Made by a program: the position numbers and the translations under genes. From assembly GCF_003716875.1 (NCBI RefSeq), contig NZ_CP033078.1:1860001-1924000 (forward strand): DNA of 64,000 bases. The letters are read 5' to 3'. The stretch is from Vibrio zhugei (GTDB lineage Bacteria; Pseudomonadota; Gammaproteobacteria; Enterobacterales; Vibrionaceae). A model generated the notes under the pieces. The model was given only the letters and a program-made list of their open reading frames with translations, was not told where the DNA came from and ran no database searches. Shown here in pieces: positions 15,013-24,918 of this stretch (the first letter of the stretch is position 1; each line of letters starts with the position of its first letter).

Positions 15013-16069
15013 AAGTGCGACATTCATGGAAATATGTAGAAGAGGAAGCCAACTGCTGAAAGTGGTACGCTCTTCTCGCCAAAGAAACAAGCAGTACTAC
15101 CATGAATTATCAACAGTTGACCGAAGGCAGAAGATACCAGATTTCTGCTCTTTTGGAACGGGGAATTTCGGTTCCTGAAATAGCTAAAACAGTTCAGTGC
15201 CACCGCTCGACGGTATACCGTGAGCTTAAACGCGGTCGGAAGGGAGAGCATTATTGCCCTAACGAAGCCCAGATGTCGTCTACCAAAAAGCGCAAAACAG
15301 CACGTAAATACCGAATACCAAAGGAACGTGTCGATTTTATCCGCCTTCTTTTAGAAACAGATTGGAGTCCAGAGCAGATTTCTAATGTATTAACGAAAAT
15401 TGGTGCATCTGTCAGTCATGAGTGGATCTATCGCTTTGTTGCTCAAGATAAACGCTTGGGCGGTAAGTTATATCGTCACTTGAGACAAGGTCATAAGCGG
15501 TATCGCCGAGGTAAACAAGAGAAAGCTCCAGCGATAAAAAATGCCGTTTCGATTGATGATAGACCAAGCATCGTTGACAGTAAGGAGCGGTTTGGTGACT
15601 GGGAAATCGACACTGTGCTAGGTAAGCATGGTACAGGTGCAATGGTGACTATTTTAGAGCGTAAGACTCGATTTTACGTGGTAAAGAAAGTGCCATCTAA
15701 GTCAGCGGATGATGTCACCAAAGCGACAATAGAGCTACTGAAGCCCTATAAGAAACATGTCCATACCATTACGGCAGATAACGGGCGAGAGTTTGCAGGT
15801 CATGAAACCATCGCAAAAGAATTAAAGGCTGATGTGTACTTTGCTCATCCGTACAGTTCTTGGGAGCGTGGTGCTAATGAGAATGCGAACGGTCTTTTAA
15901 GGCAATATGTGAAGAAAGGAACCGATCTAACGACAGTGACGGACATCGATATAGAGTTCGCTTTATCGCGGATAAATTACCGTCCGAGAAAGTGTTTAGG
16001 CTTCAAGCAGGCAGCCATTATATTTGAGGAGATGGCTTTAGCTTCTTGATATTGGAGAGTGTCGCACTT
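15013..16069 (+). mobile_element. IS30-family insertion sequence
   Basis: About 1,057 bases, single transposase gene. The outer ends share a short inverted repeat: AAGTGCGAC at 15013-15021 and GTCGCACTT at 16061-16069. The bases inside differ more than is usual for IS30. I could not find a convincing target duplication; the 2-3 bases expected for the family are too short to judge. It splits a hypothetical gene. Confidence 0.85.
15102..16049 (+). CDS. IS30-family transposase
   Basis: 315 residues, intact. N-terminal helix-turn-helix of the IS30 type (ISVPEIAKTVQCHRSTVYRE, residues ~20-42), a middle region with WSPEQISNVL and SHEWIYRFV, and the DDE core: GDWEIDTVLGK, ITADNGREFAGH and SSWERGANENANGLLRQY carry the Asp, Asp and Glu. 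The C-terminal INYRPRKCLGFKQA is a family signature. The gene should be functional. Confidence 0.96.
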   Translation: MNYQQLTEGRRYQISALLERGISVPEIAKTVQCHRSTVYRELKRGRKGEHYCPNEAQMSSTKKRKTARKYRIPKERVDFIRLLLETDWSPEQISNVLTKIGASVSHEWIYRFVAQDKRLGGKLYRHLRQGHKRYRRGKQEKAPAIKNAVSIDDRPSIVDSKERFGDWEIDTVLGKHGTGAMVTILERKTRFYVVKKVPSKSADDVTKATIELLKPYKKHVHTITADNGREFAGHETIAKELKADVYFAHPYSSWERGANENANGLLRQYVKKGTDLTTVTDIDIEFALSRINYRPRKCLGFKQAAIIFEEMALAS

Positions 16070-16451
16070 CGCAGTTGAATTCGGGATCAATAAAACTTAT
16101 GAAAGACTGATTAAGCAATTTGGTCTTCTTAGATTTTTCCCCCCTGTCGAAAACCCTGTGATAAGACAAGATTGTATAGTCGCTTTTCTAGATGTTCTTT
16201 GTATCACGACCAATAAGGATGAGTTCCAAGAGCGATTCAAACTCATAAGGGATAAATTTTCATTAGATAAAAGTGAATGTGAGGATTTCACTCTAGATTT
16301 TTCTGACAAACAGTGGAACATGCTTGTTGATATCGCTGACTCAAAGGCTCATTCAAAGATAAAACAAGAACTCAATAAAATGATCCGAGCAAAACACAAG
16401 CTTTGGAAAGCTGAAGAGAATATCAAGAACAAGGAAAAGGCTAGCAATTGA
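16070..16451 (+). pseudogene. Hypothetical gene, 3' part after IS30 insertion
   Basis: About 126 codons continuing the interrupted gene at 14604-15011. The apparent start in the longer frame (GTG 16059) lies within the IS30 end, so it is not native. The sequence is charged and helical (LIRDKFSLDKSECEDFTLDF; KQELNKMIRAKHKLWKAEEN) without a recognised domain. If the IS end promoter drives it, a truncated protein could still be made. Confidence 0.5.
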
Positions 16452-16574
16452 CTTTAGGTACACAGATAGGTACATTTGCCTTAAACCTAAGCTATCCCAA
16501 TATAGGCTTAGGCCAAGCAGGACATAGTATCTATCTGTTTGGGTTTTGCCCCCGCAGGGGGAGCCAAATTCCAG

Positions 16575-16603
16575 AAAAAAGACGTCCTAGGACGTCTTTT
16601 TTT
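16575..16603. terminator. Bidirectional rho-independent terminator
   Basis: A palindrome GACGTC-CTAG-GACGTC flanked by six A residues on the left and seven T residues on the right. It closes the accessory island and insulates the LuxR-type gene. Confidence 0.85.
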
Positions 16604-16735
16604 GTATCTAGGTCTTGCAGTTGCAAAATTTCACATCACAACAGTAGTAAAAAAACCGCCGCCTTCGGCACTCAATTTTGAGCATTCTGGGGAATTGCGG
16701 TATGCTGTCCGCCTGTCTTAATCCTCTTACGTGAT

Positions 16736-17536
16736 ATGGCCCAATCGCAATTTAATCGTTTACTCGCAGAATCGATATCGTCGCTCAAATCGCCGAGTTT
16801 CACCTCTAAGCTCATGGCTCTCATTGCTTCGATACAAAGCTATGACAGCGCAGTGATTCTTGGCTTGCGTACAGGTAAACACCCTATCTATCTTTACGAT
16901 TCCATTGAGAACAATCGTCATTTGCTTTTCGAGCGTTATCTCACCGCCGCATTTCAAGACGACCCATTCTACAAAATGCTCACCGTTGACGAACAGCAAG
17001 GTGTTTTTTCATTAAAAGATGCCAGCAAACACGATATGGATTACCAGATATACTGTACTCAATTTTATCGGCAAACGGGCTGGAAGGATGAATTAAGCAT
17101 TCTCATTGAAATTGAACCCGATCGCTGGGTGGTGATTTATTTGGGGTATACCGAAAGAGATAACACCTTTTCGCCCTACAATGTTGAACAGCTACACTCC
17201 CACTTCGCCATCATCCAATCTTTATGTCAGCAGCATTGGAGAGACACGGAATTCCTTCTCGCAGAACCGCTCTTTCACCCTGAATCTTACTCCCTGCAAA
17301 GACGTGAAATGGTTGAGGAAAGTCTGCATTCTTTTGGTCACGGTGTCCTCTCGAACCGAGAAAAACAAATTGCCCGATTAATCGTACAAGGTCTTGATAG
17401 TAAAGAAATCGCACAACAATTAAACATTAAAGAAGGCACGGTGAAAAATCACCGAAAGCGCATTTACGCTCAGCTACGCGTTACATCGCTCAGTGAACTT
17501 TTCCAAGTGTTCCTCAACCATCTGATCACTCGATAA
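16736..17536 (+). CDS. LuxR-family transcriptional regulator
   Basis: 266 residues. The C-terminal ~60 are a LuxR/FixJ-type helix-turn-helix: LSNREKQIARLIVQGLDSKE, IAQQLNIKEGTVKNHRKRIY and the linker to LRVTSLSELFQVF. The N-terminal ~190 residues do not show the autoinducer-binding Trp/Tyr/Asp pattern of LuxR homologues; they resemble the ligand-independent or unknown-ligand group common in Gammaproteobacteria. There is no receiver phosphorylation site. It lies 91 bases before tyrS on the same strand. Its targets cannot be read from this window. Confidence 0.85.
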   Translation: MAQSQFNRLLAESISSLKSPSFTSKLMALIASIQSYDSAVILGLRTGKHPIYLYDSIENNRHLLFERYLTAAFQDDPFYKMLTVDEQQGVFSLKDASKHDMDYQIYCTQFYRQTGWKDELSILIEIEPDRWVVIYLGYTERDNTFSPYNVEQLHSHFAIIQSLCQQHWRDTEFLLAEPLFHPESYSLQRREMVEESLHSFGHGVLSNREKQIARLIVQGLDSKEIAQQLNIKEGTVKNHRKRIYAQLRVTSLSELFQVFLNHLITR

Positions 17537-17627
17537 ATGCCCATATTATCCCTTTAGGGATATATCCCCTCTCTGCGTCTATTCGTAATCTGTACGTCAC
17601 CTCACTCATATCGATAAGACGCCTAAA

Positions 17628-18878
17628 ATGACATTGATTCAGGAATTACAGACGCGTGGTTTAATCGCTCAAGCGAGCGACTTAGAACAAATACAGCAAC
17701 AGATGAGCCAACCACAAACCGTTTACTGCGGTTTCGATCCAACGGCAGGTAGCCTACACATTGGGCATCTGGTGCCACTGATTATGCTCAAACGATTTCA
17801 GGACGCCGGACATCAGGCACTCGCGCTGATTGGCGGTGCAACAGGGATGATTGGCGATCCAAGTTTCAAAGCCGCTGAGCGTAATCTCAATGATGAAGCG
17901 ACGGTTAACGGTTGGGTTGACGATCTCACGACGCAAATTGAGCAGTTACTCGCGCCCCATCTTAACCAACCGATAACGATTCTTAACAACGCCGCTTGGA
18001 TGAAAGACATCAATGTTATCGATTTTTTTCGAGATATCGGTAAGCATTTTTCAATCAACGCCATGATCAATCGTGAGTCGGTGAAGCAACGCTTACACCG
18101 ACCTGAACAGGGTATTTCATTCACAGAATTTAGCTACAGTCTGCTGCAGTCTTATGATTTTGCCGTCCTTAATCGTAACTATGGCTGTCGCCTACAAATT
18201 GGCGGAAATGATCAATGGGGAAATATCGTCAGCGGTATTGATTTAACACGTCGTCAAAATGGCGAACACGTGTTTGGCTTAACTCTACCGCTGATCACCA
18301 AATCCGATGGGAGCAAATTTGGTAAAACAGAAGGCGGCGCCGTTTGGTTGAATCCAGAAAAAACCTCGCCTTACATGTTTTATCAGTTCTGGTTGTCGAC
18401 TGAAGATAGCGATGTCTACAATCTACTTCGTTACTACACCTTCTTATCCTGCGATGAGATCGCTCAGATTGAATCCAGCGACCGAAACAGTCATCGCAAA
18501 CCTGAAGCACAAAACATTCTCGCGCAACATATGACGCGCTTTGTTCACGGTGAGGCTGGATTAAATAGTGCAGAGCGGATTACTCACGCTTTGTTCACTG
18601 GGGGTGTCGACACTCTTAATATCAGTGAACTTAAACAGTTAGAGCTGGATGGTATACCTAGCATCACAAGTCATCAGCAAGATACGGTAGACGTGTTGGT
18701 CGAGTCAGGGCTCGCCAAATCAAAACGCATCGCTCGTGAACTCATTGAAAACAATGCCATTCGTGTCAATGGTGAAAAAATAACGCCTGTGCATTCACAA
18801 CTCGGTTTTCCCCTGTTTGACCAGTACTGGCTGCTTCAGCGTGGTAAAAAACATTTTTGCTTAGTCAAACGCGCGTAA
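17628..18878 (+). CDS. tyrS: Tyrosyl-tRNA synthetase
   Basis: 416 residues, a complete class I synthetase that charges tRNA-Tyr. Class signatures: [18 protein letters not shown] (HIGH motif, residues ~34-50), the tyrosine pocket [16 protein letters not shown] [15 protein letters not shown] at ~187, and the KMSKS variant [11 protein letters not shown] at ~230. An S4 RNA-binding domain occupies the C-terminus ([20 protein letters not shown]). Length and motifs suit the bacterial TyrRS family. Vibrios often carry two tyrS genes, so this may be the second copy. The Shine-Dalgarno is weak. No T-box is expected in this group and none was seen. Confidence 0.95.
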   Translation: MTLIQELQTRGLIAQASDLEQIQQQMSQPQTVYCGFDPTAGSLHIGHLVPLIMLKRFQDAGHQALALIGGATGMIGDPSFKAAERNLNDEATVNGWVDDLTTQIEQLLAPHLNQPITILNNAAWMKDINVIDFFRDIGKHFSINAMINRESVKQRLHRPEQGISFTEFSYSLLQSYDFAVLNRNYGCRLQIGGNDQWGNIVSGIDLTRRQNGEHVFGLTLPLITKSDGSKFGKTEGGAVWLNPEKTSPYMFYQFWLSTEDSDVYNLLRYYTFLSCDEIAQIESSDRNSHRKPEAQNILAQHMTRFVHGEAGLNSAERITHALFTGGVDTLNISELKQLELDGIPSITSHQQDTVDVLVESGLAKSKRIARELIENNAIRVNGEKITPVHSQLGFPLFDQYWLLQRGKKHFCLVKRA

Positions 18879-19074
18879 CCGCTCGCGAAATATCCAAGTC
18901 ATGCAACTCACCTCTATAACATGAGAAGACGAGCATGACTTGATGAATCACTATATTAATCGGCTACAGCTAAGAGCCACAGGTTAAACGTCACGCGGCA
19001 TCATCCCTTCAATGCACTCCCTCTGCAGCGCGCGCGGTGGCCGCGTCGATACGCAATAATACATATCAATACGG

Positions 19075-20070
19075 TTAAGTCCGATGCAAAAAAGGATACT
19101 CAAGCCCAATTTGTTGGCGAATCTCATCCATTGTTTTCATCGTATTGATGGTTTGCTGCCAGCTCATTACATCACTCTGCAATTGCCCTTTCGCTATACA
19201 GCTCATGACCTCTTCAATTTGATATTCAAAACCTGTCGCTCTGAACGGAAACGCGACCCGTTGTGGCTCTTCGCCATCCACGCATAATACCGCTTGCGTT
19301 GCCGCCCAAAACATCGACTCAACAAGGATACTTCCCTTGCTGCCATAGAGGGTAAAGCCATTTTCTAATGTGGTATTCAAACCACATGTGAACTGACTGG
19401 CGACCCCCTCATAATCAAGGATCACGCTAGTACGTTCGTCTACGTTAGTTTCACCAATCATGCCATTGGCAACAATGACGCTGGGTTCACGCTGCATCAC
19501 AAACTGTGACATGGCAAGGTTGTAGATGCCCATATCTAACAGAGCTCCGCCAGCAAGCGCATTATTTAACAGGCGGTCTTCTTCATTACGGGGGACGTTA
19601 AAGGCGAATGAGGAGCTCAATAAACGTAAGTCACCGATGCGTTGTTCGCTGAGCCAAGTGAATACCTGCTGCCATGTCGGCAAAAAACGTGTCCATAACG
19701 CTTCCATCAAGAACGTTTGATGCTTTTCAGCCAAAGCAACAAGCTCGCGCGCCTGTACCTCATTCACTGTCAATGGCTTCTCACACAATACAGGCTTGCC
19801 AGCCATCAAACATTGCCTTGCCCATTGATAATGAAACCGATGTGGGGTGGCGATGTAAATGGCATCGACGTGTGGATTATCAATTAAAGGTTGATAATCA
19901 TCGTAAGCATGCTCACTCCCGTATTCTTGCGCAAAGGTATTCGCACGTTCTCGATTCGAACTCGCAACGGCATATAAGCGAGCATTAGGGACAACGTCTA
20001 ATGCTTTAGCAAAATTATGTGCTATGCGACCTAGGCCGATGATTCCCCAGCGAAATGTGTTGCCAGTCAT
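19075..20070 (-). CDS. Gfo/Idh/MocA-family NAD(P)-dependent oxidoreductase
   Basis: 331 residues. N-terminal Rossmann fold (WGIIGLGRIAHNFAKAL), the family's AIYIATPHRFHYQWA strand and the catalytic-Lys motif KPVLCEKPLTVN near residue 95, followed by EALWTRFLP. The C-terminal half is the beta-sheet substrate domain. The EALWTRF segment resembles the dihydrodiol dehydrogenase/xylose dehydrogenase branch. The substrate, probably a sugar or polyol, cannot be determined. It stands alone on the minus strand between tyrS and a small membrane protein gene. Confidence 0.88.
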   Translation of the reverse strand: MTGNTFRWGIIGLGRIAHNFAKALDVVPNARLYAVASSNRERANTFAQEYGSEHAYDDYQPLIDNPHVDAIYIATPHRFHYQWARQCLMAGKPVLCEKPLTVNEVQARELVALAEKHQTFLMEALWTRFLPTWQQVFTWLSEQRIGDLRLLSSSFAFNVPRNEEDRLLNNALAGGALLDMGIYNLAMSQFVMQREPSVIVANGMIGETNVDERTSVILDYEGVASQFTCGLNTTLENGFTLYGSKGSILVESMFWAATQAVLCVDGEEPQRVAFPFRATGFEYQIEEVMSCIAKGQLQSDVMSWQQTINTMKTMDEIRQQIGLEYPFLHRT

Positions 20071-20465
20071 AAACCTTCCTTATTATCCCTGATACACGCC
20101 AATTTTTTTCCTAAGTAAAGCCCGAGCTCTACCGAAGCCGTTCTGTCTTAATTTACCTGCCTTTTTGTGGTGTGTTTGTAGTAGAGAGAGATGGTATCGA
20201 CAGTCCGTGATGCCAATCCTGTTGTGGTCCATAACTCGCTTCGTAGCAAGGATGAAAAAATGATAGAAAAACGACTCAACGAGGGCGGGAGCGGTCACGA
20301 CACGGAATCAGAAAGATTCGCTTTGCACATTGAGTGAGTGAACCTTAACGTCATAGCACACGGATACTAGCCATAAAAAGACGACCGTCTAACGATACTC
20401 AAAGTAAACATGCCTTTGCAATTATGTTATTATGAAATCAATATTGTATTTGATGGAGATAAGTA
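20071..20465. other. Intergenic region without a supported gene
   Basis: 395 bases. A 71-codon minus-strand frame (20083-20298) has no ribosome site or recognisable similarity and is not called. A plausible ribosome site (GGAG) for the downstream small gene lies at about 20455-20458. No repeat or terminator was seen. Confidence 0.4.
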
Positions 20466-20714
20466 ATGGGCCATATTTTAGGTGACTCTTTCCCATACGT
20501 TGCAGGCGCTTTCAAGATTATTGTCATGTGTATTGGTGGCTATTTTGCGATTAAGTGGCATTTTGAGGAAGATAGAAGAGTAAGAGAAGCCAAAGGCGAA
20601 GTATTTGATAAAGTAAGCTACATGAAGAAATTGGCGATAATCATCACCTCTCTCATTTCCCTCGTTCTGCTTGTATTTCTCGTAGTTTATGCAACTAACT
20701 CGGTACTTTACTGA
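20466..20714 (+). CDS. Small membrane protein of unknown function
   Basis: 82 residues with two predicted membrane segments: residues ~10-30 (VAGAFKIIVMCIGGYFAIKW) and ~55-78 (LAIIITSLISLVLLVFLVVY), joined by a charged cytoplasmic-type loop (HFEEDRRVREAKGE). ATG 20466 follows GGAGATAAGTA. The hydrophobic pattern and ribosome site make it a likely real gene, but no family is recognised. Confidence 0.65.
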   Translation: MGHILGDSFPYVAGAFKIIVMCIGGYFAIKWHFEEDRRVREAKGEVFDKVSYMKKLAIIITSLISLVLLVFLVVYATNSVLY

Positions 20715-20870
20715 TCCACGTTGTTGATACGGTCGATGTTGAGCGAGCTCAACGGATGAACTTACACGCTTAAGGACTTATCTGATAACACAGATGATGT
20801 CACACTGATGGATTTTCTCGCTCAATACTATCCCGTATCTTTATATAAACGCTGACGCGACCGCTCGCGA

Positions 20871-21824
20871 CTAAACGTTGCTCGCTAAATCGGTCGCTTG
20901 TTGAGGACCTCGAAATCCGTTCGTCGTCATCACGTCGCCATCTACCGAAATAACCACCGCCTCAATACCTGCAATTGAATTTAAGTAGCTGATCGATTGT
21001 GCCGCCGAGTGTAGAAACCCTGCGGTACTCCAAATCTCACCATCCACCGAACGTTTGGACACAATCGTAAGACTCGCGATATCGGTTGCCAGCGGCATAC
21101 CGGTTTCCCCATCCAACAAGTGATGATAACGCCGACCATTCAATTCAAAGAAACGCTCGTTGATACCGGAGGTGACCATCGACATATCCTGCAACGGCAC
21201 TACTCGAATCACATCGCCTCGTTTGGACAAAGGGTTCTGAATGCCTACATTCCAAGCCCGGTTCATGTTATTTGGTGAATGTCCTAGAGTGAGGACGTTC
21301 CCCCCCAAACTGATAAAGCCGTGCTCAACCCCCGCGTCTATAAGCATGCGCTTGATTTGATCGGCAAAATACCCCTTGGCAATGGCACCTAAATCTATTT
21401 CCATTCCTGCTTGGCGCAGAAATACGGAATGGTCTTGCTCATTCAAGACAATCTGTGTGGGATCGACCAGCGCCAACTTTTCATTGATCACCGCTTGTGA
21501 AGGTATCGTCGCGGATTTGAAACCAATCCGCCATGTTTTAACCAAAGGGCCAATCGCAATATTGAACGGTGTATTGCTATCTTCGCTATGGTGTTTACCC
21601 AGTTTGATAAGCTCAAACAAATCTTGGGCAACCCTCACTGGCGCGATCCCAGCATTTTGATTCACTCGCATCAACTCAGAATCAGCGCGATTGGCCGTAA
21701 ACCGATCGGCATAATCCTGCAATTGAAGATACGCTTGCTTGATAAGCTGCTCACCCTTTTGATGATGGACCACCAAATCAATAAAGGTCCCCATCATTTC
21801 AAATCTTGCGCTATAGCTGTTCAT
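20871..21824 (-). CDS. apbE: FAD:protein FMN transferase ApbE
   Basis: 317 residues. ApbE uses FAD to attach FMN covalently to a Thr (or Ser) in SGAT-type motifs of flavoproteins. Family motifs: MMGTFIDLVVHHQ at the start, TPFNIAIGPLVKTWRIG, EIDLGAIAKGYFADQI (~170), GFISLGGNVLTLG and the late TDIASLTIVSKRSVDGEIWST. There is no signal peptide or lipobox, so this is the cytoplasmic form, suited to cytoplasmic flavoproteins. It lies 79 bases after the enoate reductase gene on the same strand. That protein carries DVISGATVSS, so the pair is very likely an operon in which ApbE matures the reductase. RsxD and RsxG in this window are further possible substrates, though they are modified on the periplasmic side. 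Confidence 0.93.
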   Translation of the reverse strand: MNSYSARFEMMGTFIDLVVHHQKGEQLIKQAYLQLQDYADRFTANRADSELMRVNQNAGIAPVRVAQDLFELIKLGKHHSEDSNTPFNIAIGPLVKTWRIGFKSATIPSQAVINEKLALVDPTQIVLNEQDHSVFLRQAGMEIDLGAIAKGYFADQIKRMLIDAGVEHGFISLGGNVLTLGHSPNNMNRAWNVGIQNPLSKRGDVIRVVPLQDMSMVTSGINERFFELNGRRYHHLLDGETGMPLATDIASLTIVSKRSVDGEIWSTAGFLHSAAQSISYLNSIAGIEAVVISVDGDVMTTNGFRGPQQATDLASNV

Positions 21825-21903
21825 CGTTCTATCTCAATGGAATGTTAAGTAATAAAGGAGAGCAAAGCTCCCCTTTATCATGACCGATTTTATTGAGATA
21901 ACA

Positions 21904-24900
21904 CTACACAAGATTGGCCGCATTCGCTCCCGCAATACGACCATATGTGAAGATATCAATCAATGCATTACCACCGAGGCGGTTACCGGCATGGATCCCA
22001 CCCGCGACTTCACCAGCCGCATATAAGCCTTGAATGACTTGACCATCTTTATCAATAACGCGTGCTTGCGTATCGATTTTCAGGCCACCCATGGTATGGT
22101 GAACCGACGGTTGTCGTGGCGTTGCATAGAAAGGCGCCTTAACGACTTTGAGCCCAAAGGCGCTCTTATTAAACTCAGGATCATGCCCTTGCTCCACATA
22201 ATGATTGTATTGAGTAATGGTGTTCGATAACGCCTCTGCTGGTACCCCAATTTTTTCCGCTAACTCTTCAATAGAATCCGCTTTAATAATGGTACCTTCT
22301 TTGATTTCTCGCTCGATGGTTTCATCTGACGTATTGGCTGCCGTGTGACGAATATTTTCATCCGCAATCATATACACGAGACCACCATTATCGAAAAAGG
22401 CGCCAGATAACACATCTCGGCTGCCACACTCATCCACAAAGCGTTTACCCTGTTGGTTAACAAACACAAAGTTTTCAGGTGGTACAATCAAGCCCGTCAA
22501 CAATGCCCCAGATTTAGGGTCACCTATAGGCATCAACTGAACAAAGCCCATGCCGACAAGTTCGGCTCCCGCTTTTTCGCCAATCTCAATACCATCACCG
22601 ACCAGTGCGGGTGAGTTTGTTGTTTTAATATCATCAGCAATGTCTTTCCAATACGTATTGTACTTTTTAATCATCTGCGTATTGGCACCGAATCCGCCAG
22701 ACGCCATCACCACACCATTGTTCACGTGCAGAATCAGTTCCGTACCATCGGCTTGCATCGCTTTGATGCCAACCACTTTACCCGATTCGACGATCAAATC
22801 GGTCGCCCGTGTATCCGTGATGATGCGGCCATTTTGCTCTTGGATACGTTTGGACAGCTTATCAACAAACTCTACGCCTTTTTGGCGTTTTGGTTTATGC
22901 GCTCGACGCCATAATGCACCAACGGGAATTTCAACCACACTGCGGTCAAAATCAATGCCCTTCTCCGTTAACCAATCAATGGATTCCATAGAACGTGAAG
23001 TCAGCGTCTGTACCAGATCATACTGCCCATGGATTGCTTGTCCATTAAGGTCAGTACGTTTACCCCCCAAATAGGTTTGGATACGATGCAGCTCTTCTGA
23101 ATCGAATAGGTACGGCTTACCTTTTTCAAGATCGGTAAAGTAGTGATCAAGTTGTGATTTCAAGGTTCTAAAATCAGCCAAATATCCGTCGACAAACTCA
23201 GATTCAGGTGTATTCGCCAAATGCATCAACGTTTCTTTTTCGCCTGGCAGTGAAGCAAACTCGCCTTGCCATTTCGGTTCAGCCGCATTCACCCAACCAC
23301 CGGTGCGCACGGTATTGCCGCCAATCGCTGGAAATTTCTCAAGCAAGATAACGGATTTCCCTTCATCTAAAGTGGTTAATGTCGCACTTAAACCGGCACC
23401 ACCACCACCAACGACCACAATATCAACCGTTTCTTCTATGGTCTTAGTAGACCACTCAACGGCCTCTCTTGCTTTACAACGAAGGGCTTCAGAGTTACCA
23501 CCAGCAAGATCCACAGCATTAGCCACCCCATCAAGCACCGCTTGGCTACTGACGGTCGCCCCCGAGATAACATCAATATTCAGTGTTTGACCATCAAGAA
23601 TCTGTTGCGGAATGCGCTCAAAGGCTGGGTTAGCAATGCCGTCTGATTCTTTCGATGAATCCACAATGATATCTAGAATCTTATCTTCAGAGAACGTGAC
23701 AGTCACAGGTAAATCATCGTTATGACCACGGCCATAGGCGGTATAATCACCCGCGTTAAATTTGATCGGGATGTTCTGTAGCTCTTTAATGCGCTGGTGC
23801 TTAATGGCCTCAGCGGCACTGTCGACGATCATATAGTCCATGATCTCCCACAATGGCGTAGGAATTTCTAACGCGGCTTGTTGCTCAATATCAGCAAACT
23901 CGGCACACGTTTCACCGTTAAGCGCTTTCTCAGCCCAAGTTTTCTCGACCAAGAAACCTTTGCCTACCGCCACGATGTCATACCCATTTTCCAGTGCTTT
24001 GTCCGCATCACTACGCTGAGCGATGCCGCCAACGCCAATCACCGGTACTTTGGCTAACGTTTCAGACTGAAGCTGACGGTACTTGGTGATGATCGGCTCA
24101 AGATCTTCTGGGGTCACAATCGAATTACGAGACCAACTCCCCATGGAGAAATGCAAGTAATCCAAACCATATGCCGCGAGCTTCTCTAGCAAATACATGG
24201 TGTCATCAAAGCGGATACCCGGTTGTTCAATCTCTTCAGGAGAAAAACGATACCCGATAATGAAGTCGGATTTATTGTGCGATTGCACGACCTCTTTTGT
24301 TTTTGCCAATATCGCTAACGGGAAGGTAGTCCGTTTATTGATATCACCGCCCCATTGATCGCTTCGACGGTTTGAATGGGGAGAGAAAAACTGCTGGAGT
24401 AAGTAGGTGTTTGCGCCGTGAATTTCGACGCCATCGAAGCCAGCAAGAATCGCACGGTTCACTGCATCACCAAAGCGTACAATCATGTCTTCGATTTGCT
24501 CTTGGGTCATTTGCAATGGGGTTTCTGCGTTGTCACGCAACGCAGCCACTGGACTTGCCGAGATCGGCTGATGGCCACCGTTAATTTCGGGATTGGCCAT
24601 TCGACCTGCGTGATAGATCTGTAAAATTGCCTTTGACCCTTTGGCCTGAATGGCTTCAGCGAGTTTGCGTAAACCGGTTATTTTGCTATCCGTATCGATC
24701 CCTAAAGCCCCGGGAAAGGCTCGACCATATTTTTCAACGAACGCGCTTTCGACGATCACCGCTCCTGCATCGCCGGCACGAGCCGCGTAGTAGGTGATCA
24801 TTTCATCGGTCACACCCCCATCAAAAAACGCAGATTGAATCGTCATGGGCGCCATCACGATACGATTATGAAGCTTCCCACCAGACTGGAATACGATACC

Positions 24901-24918
24901 ATCGGTTAACTGAGTCAT
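21904..24918 (-). CDS. Three-domain flavin 2-enoate reductase (NADH:acrylate/cinnamate reductase type)
   Basis: 1,004 residues from ATG 24918, which follows AGAGGAACAATCT. Domain 1 (1-~365) is Old Yellow Enzyme-like (RIVMAPMTIQSAFFDG; VEIHGANTYLLQQFFSPHSN) and would accept electrons from NAD(P)H. Domain 2 (~395-480) is an FMN_bind domain with the ApbE target DVISGATVSSQ. Domain 3 (~500-1004) is a fumarate reductase-like FAD domain: VDIVVVGGGGAGLSA, RFVDECGSRDVLSG, HHTMGGLKID and GGIHAGNRLGGNA. The same three-domain layout is described for NADH:acrylate reductase (ARD) of Vibrio harveyi and hydroxycinnamate reductase of related vibrios. No signal peptide, so cytoplasmic. Substrate (acrylate, fumarate, urocanate or cinnamate) cannot be fixed from motifs, but acuI next door favours acrylate. 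Confidence 0.88.
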   Translation of the reverse strand: MTQLTDGIVFQSGGKLHNRIVMAPMTIQSAFFDGGVTDEMITYYAARAGDAGAVIVESAFVEKYGRAFPGALGIDTDSKITGLRKLAEAIQAKGSKAILQIYHAGRMANPEINGGHQPISASPVAALRDNAETPLQMTQEQIEDMIVRFGDAVNRAILAGFDGVEIHGANTYLLQQFFSPHSNRRSDQWGGDINKRTTFPLAILAKTKEVVQSHNKSDFIIGYRFSPEEIEQPGIRFDDTMYLLEKLAAYGLDYLHFSMGSWSRNSIVTPEDLEPIITKYRQLQSETLAKVPVIGVGGIAQRSDADKALENGYDIVAVGKGFLVEKTWAEKALNGETCAEFADIEQQAALEIPTPLWEIMDYMIVDSAAEAIKHQRIKELQNIPIKFNAGDYTAYGRGHNDDLPVTVTFSEDKILDIIVDSSKESDGIANPAFERIPQQILDGQTLNIDVISGATVSSQAVLDGVANAVDLAGGNSEALRCKAREAVEWSTKTIEETVDIVVVGGGGAGLSATLTTLDEGKSVILLEKFPAIGGNTVRTGGWVNAAEPKWQGEFASLPGEKETLMHLANTPESEFVDGYLADFRTLKSQLDHYFTDLEKGKPYLFDSEELHRIQTYLGGKRTDLNGQAIHGQYDLVQTLTSRSMESIDWLTEKGIDFDRSVVEIPVGALWRRAHKPKRQKGVEFVDKLSKRIQEQNGRIITDTRATDLIVESGKVVGIKAMQADGTELILHVNNGVVMASGGFGANTQMIKKYNTYWKDIADDIKTTNSPALVGDGIEIGEKAGAELVGMGFVQLMPIGDPKSGALLTGLIVPPENFVFVNQQGKRFVDECGSRDVLSGAFFDNGGLVYMIADENIRHTAANTSDETIEREIKEGTIIKADSIEELAEKIGVPAEALSNTITQYNHYVEQGHDPEFNKSAFGLKVVKAPFYATPRQPSVHHTMGGLKIDTQARVIDKDGQVIQGLYAAGEVAGGIHAGNRLGGNALIDIFTYGRIAGANAANLV

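Noticed and set aside
2026..16603. Integron cassette array (VCR/attC) as the explanation for the toxin-immunity string
   Set aside because: I saw no attC-like core or long imperfect palindromes between genes, and the genes overlap or are tightly coupled.
20083..20298. A 71-codon minus-strand frame after the Gfo/Idh/MocA gene
   Set aside because: No ribosome site, no recognisable similarity, odd composition (His- and Arg-rich); treated as chance.
22550..23074. A 174-codon plus-strand frame opposite the enoate reductase
   Set aside because: Lies inside a strongly conserved gene and resembles no protein.
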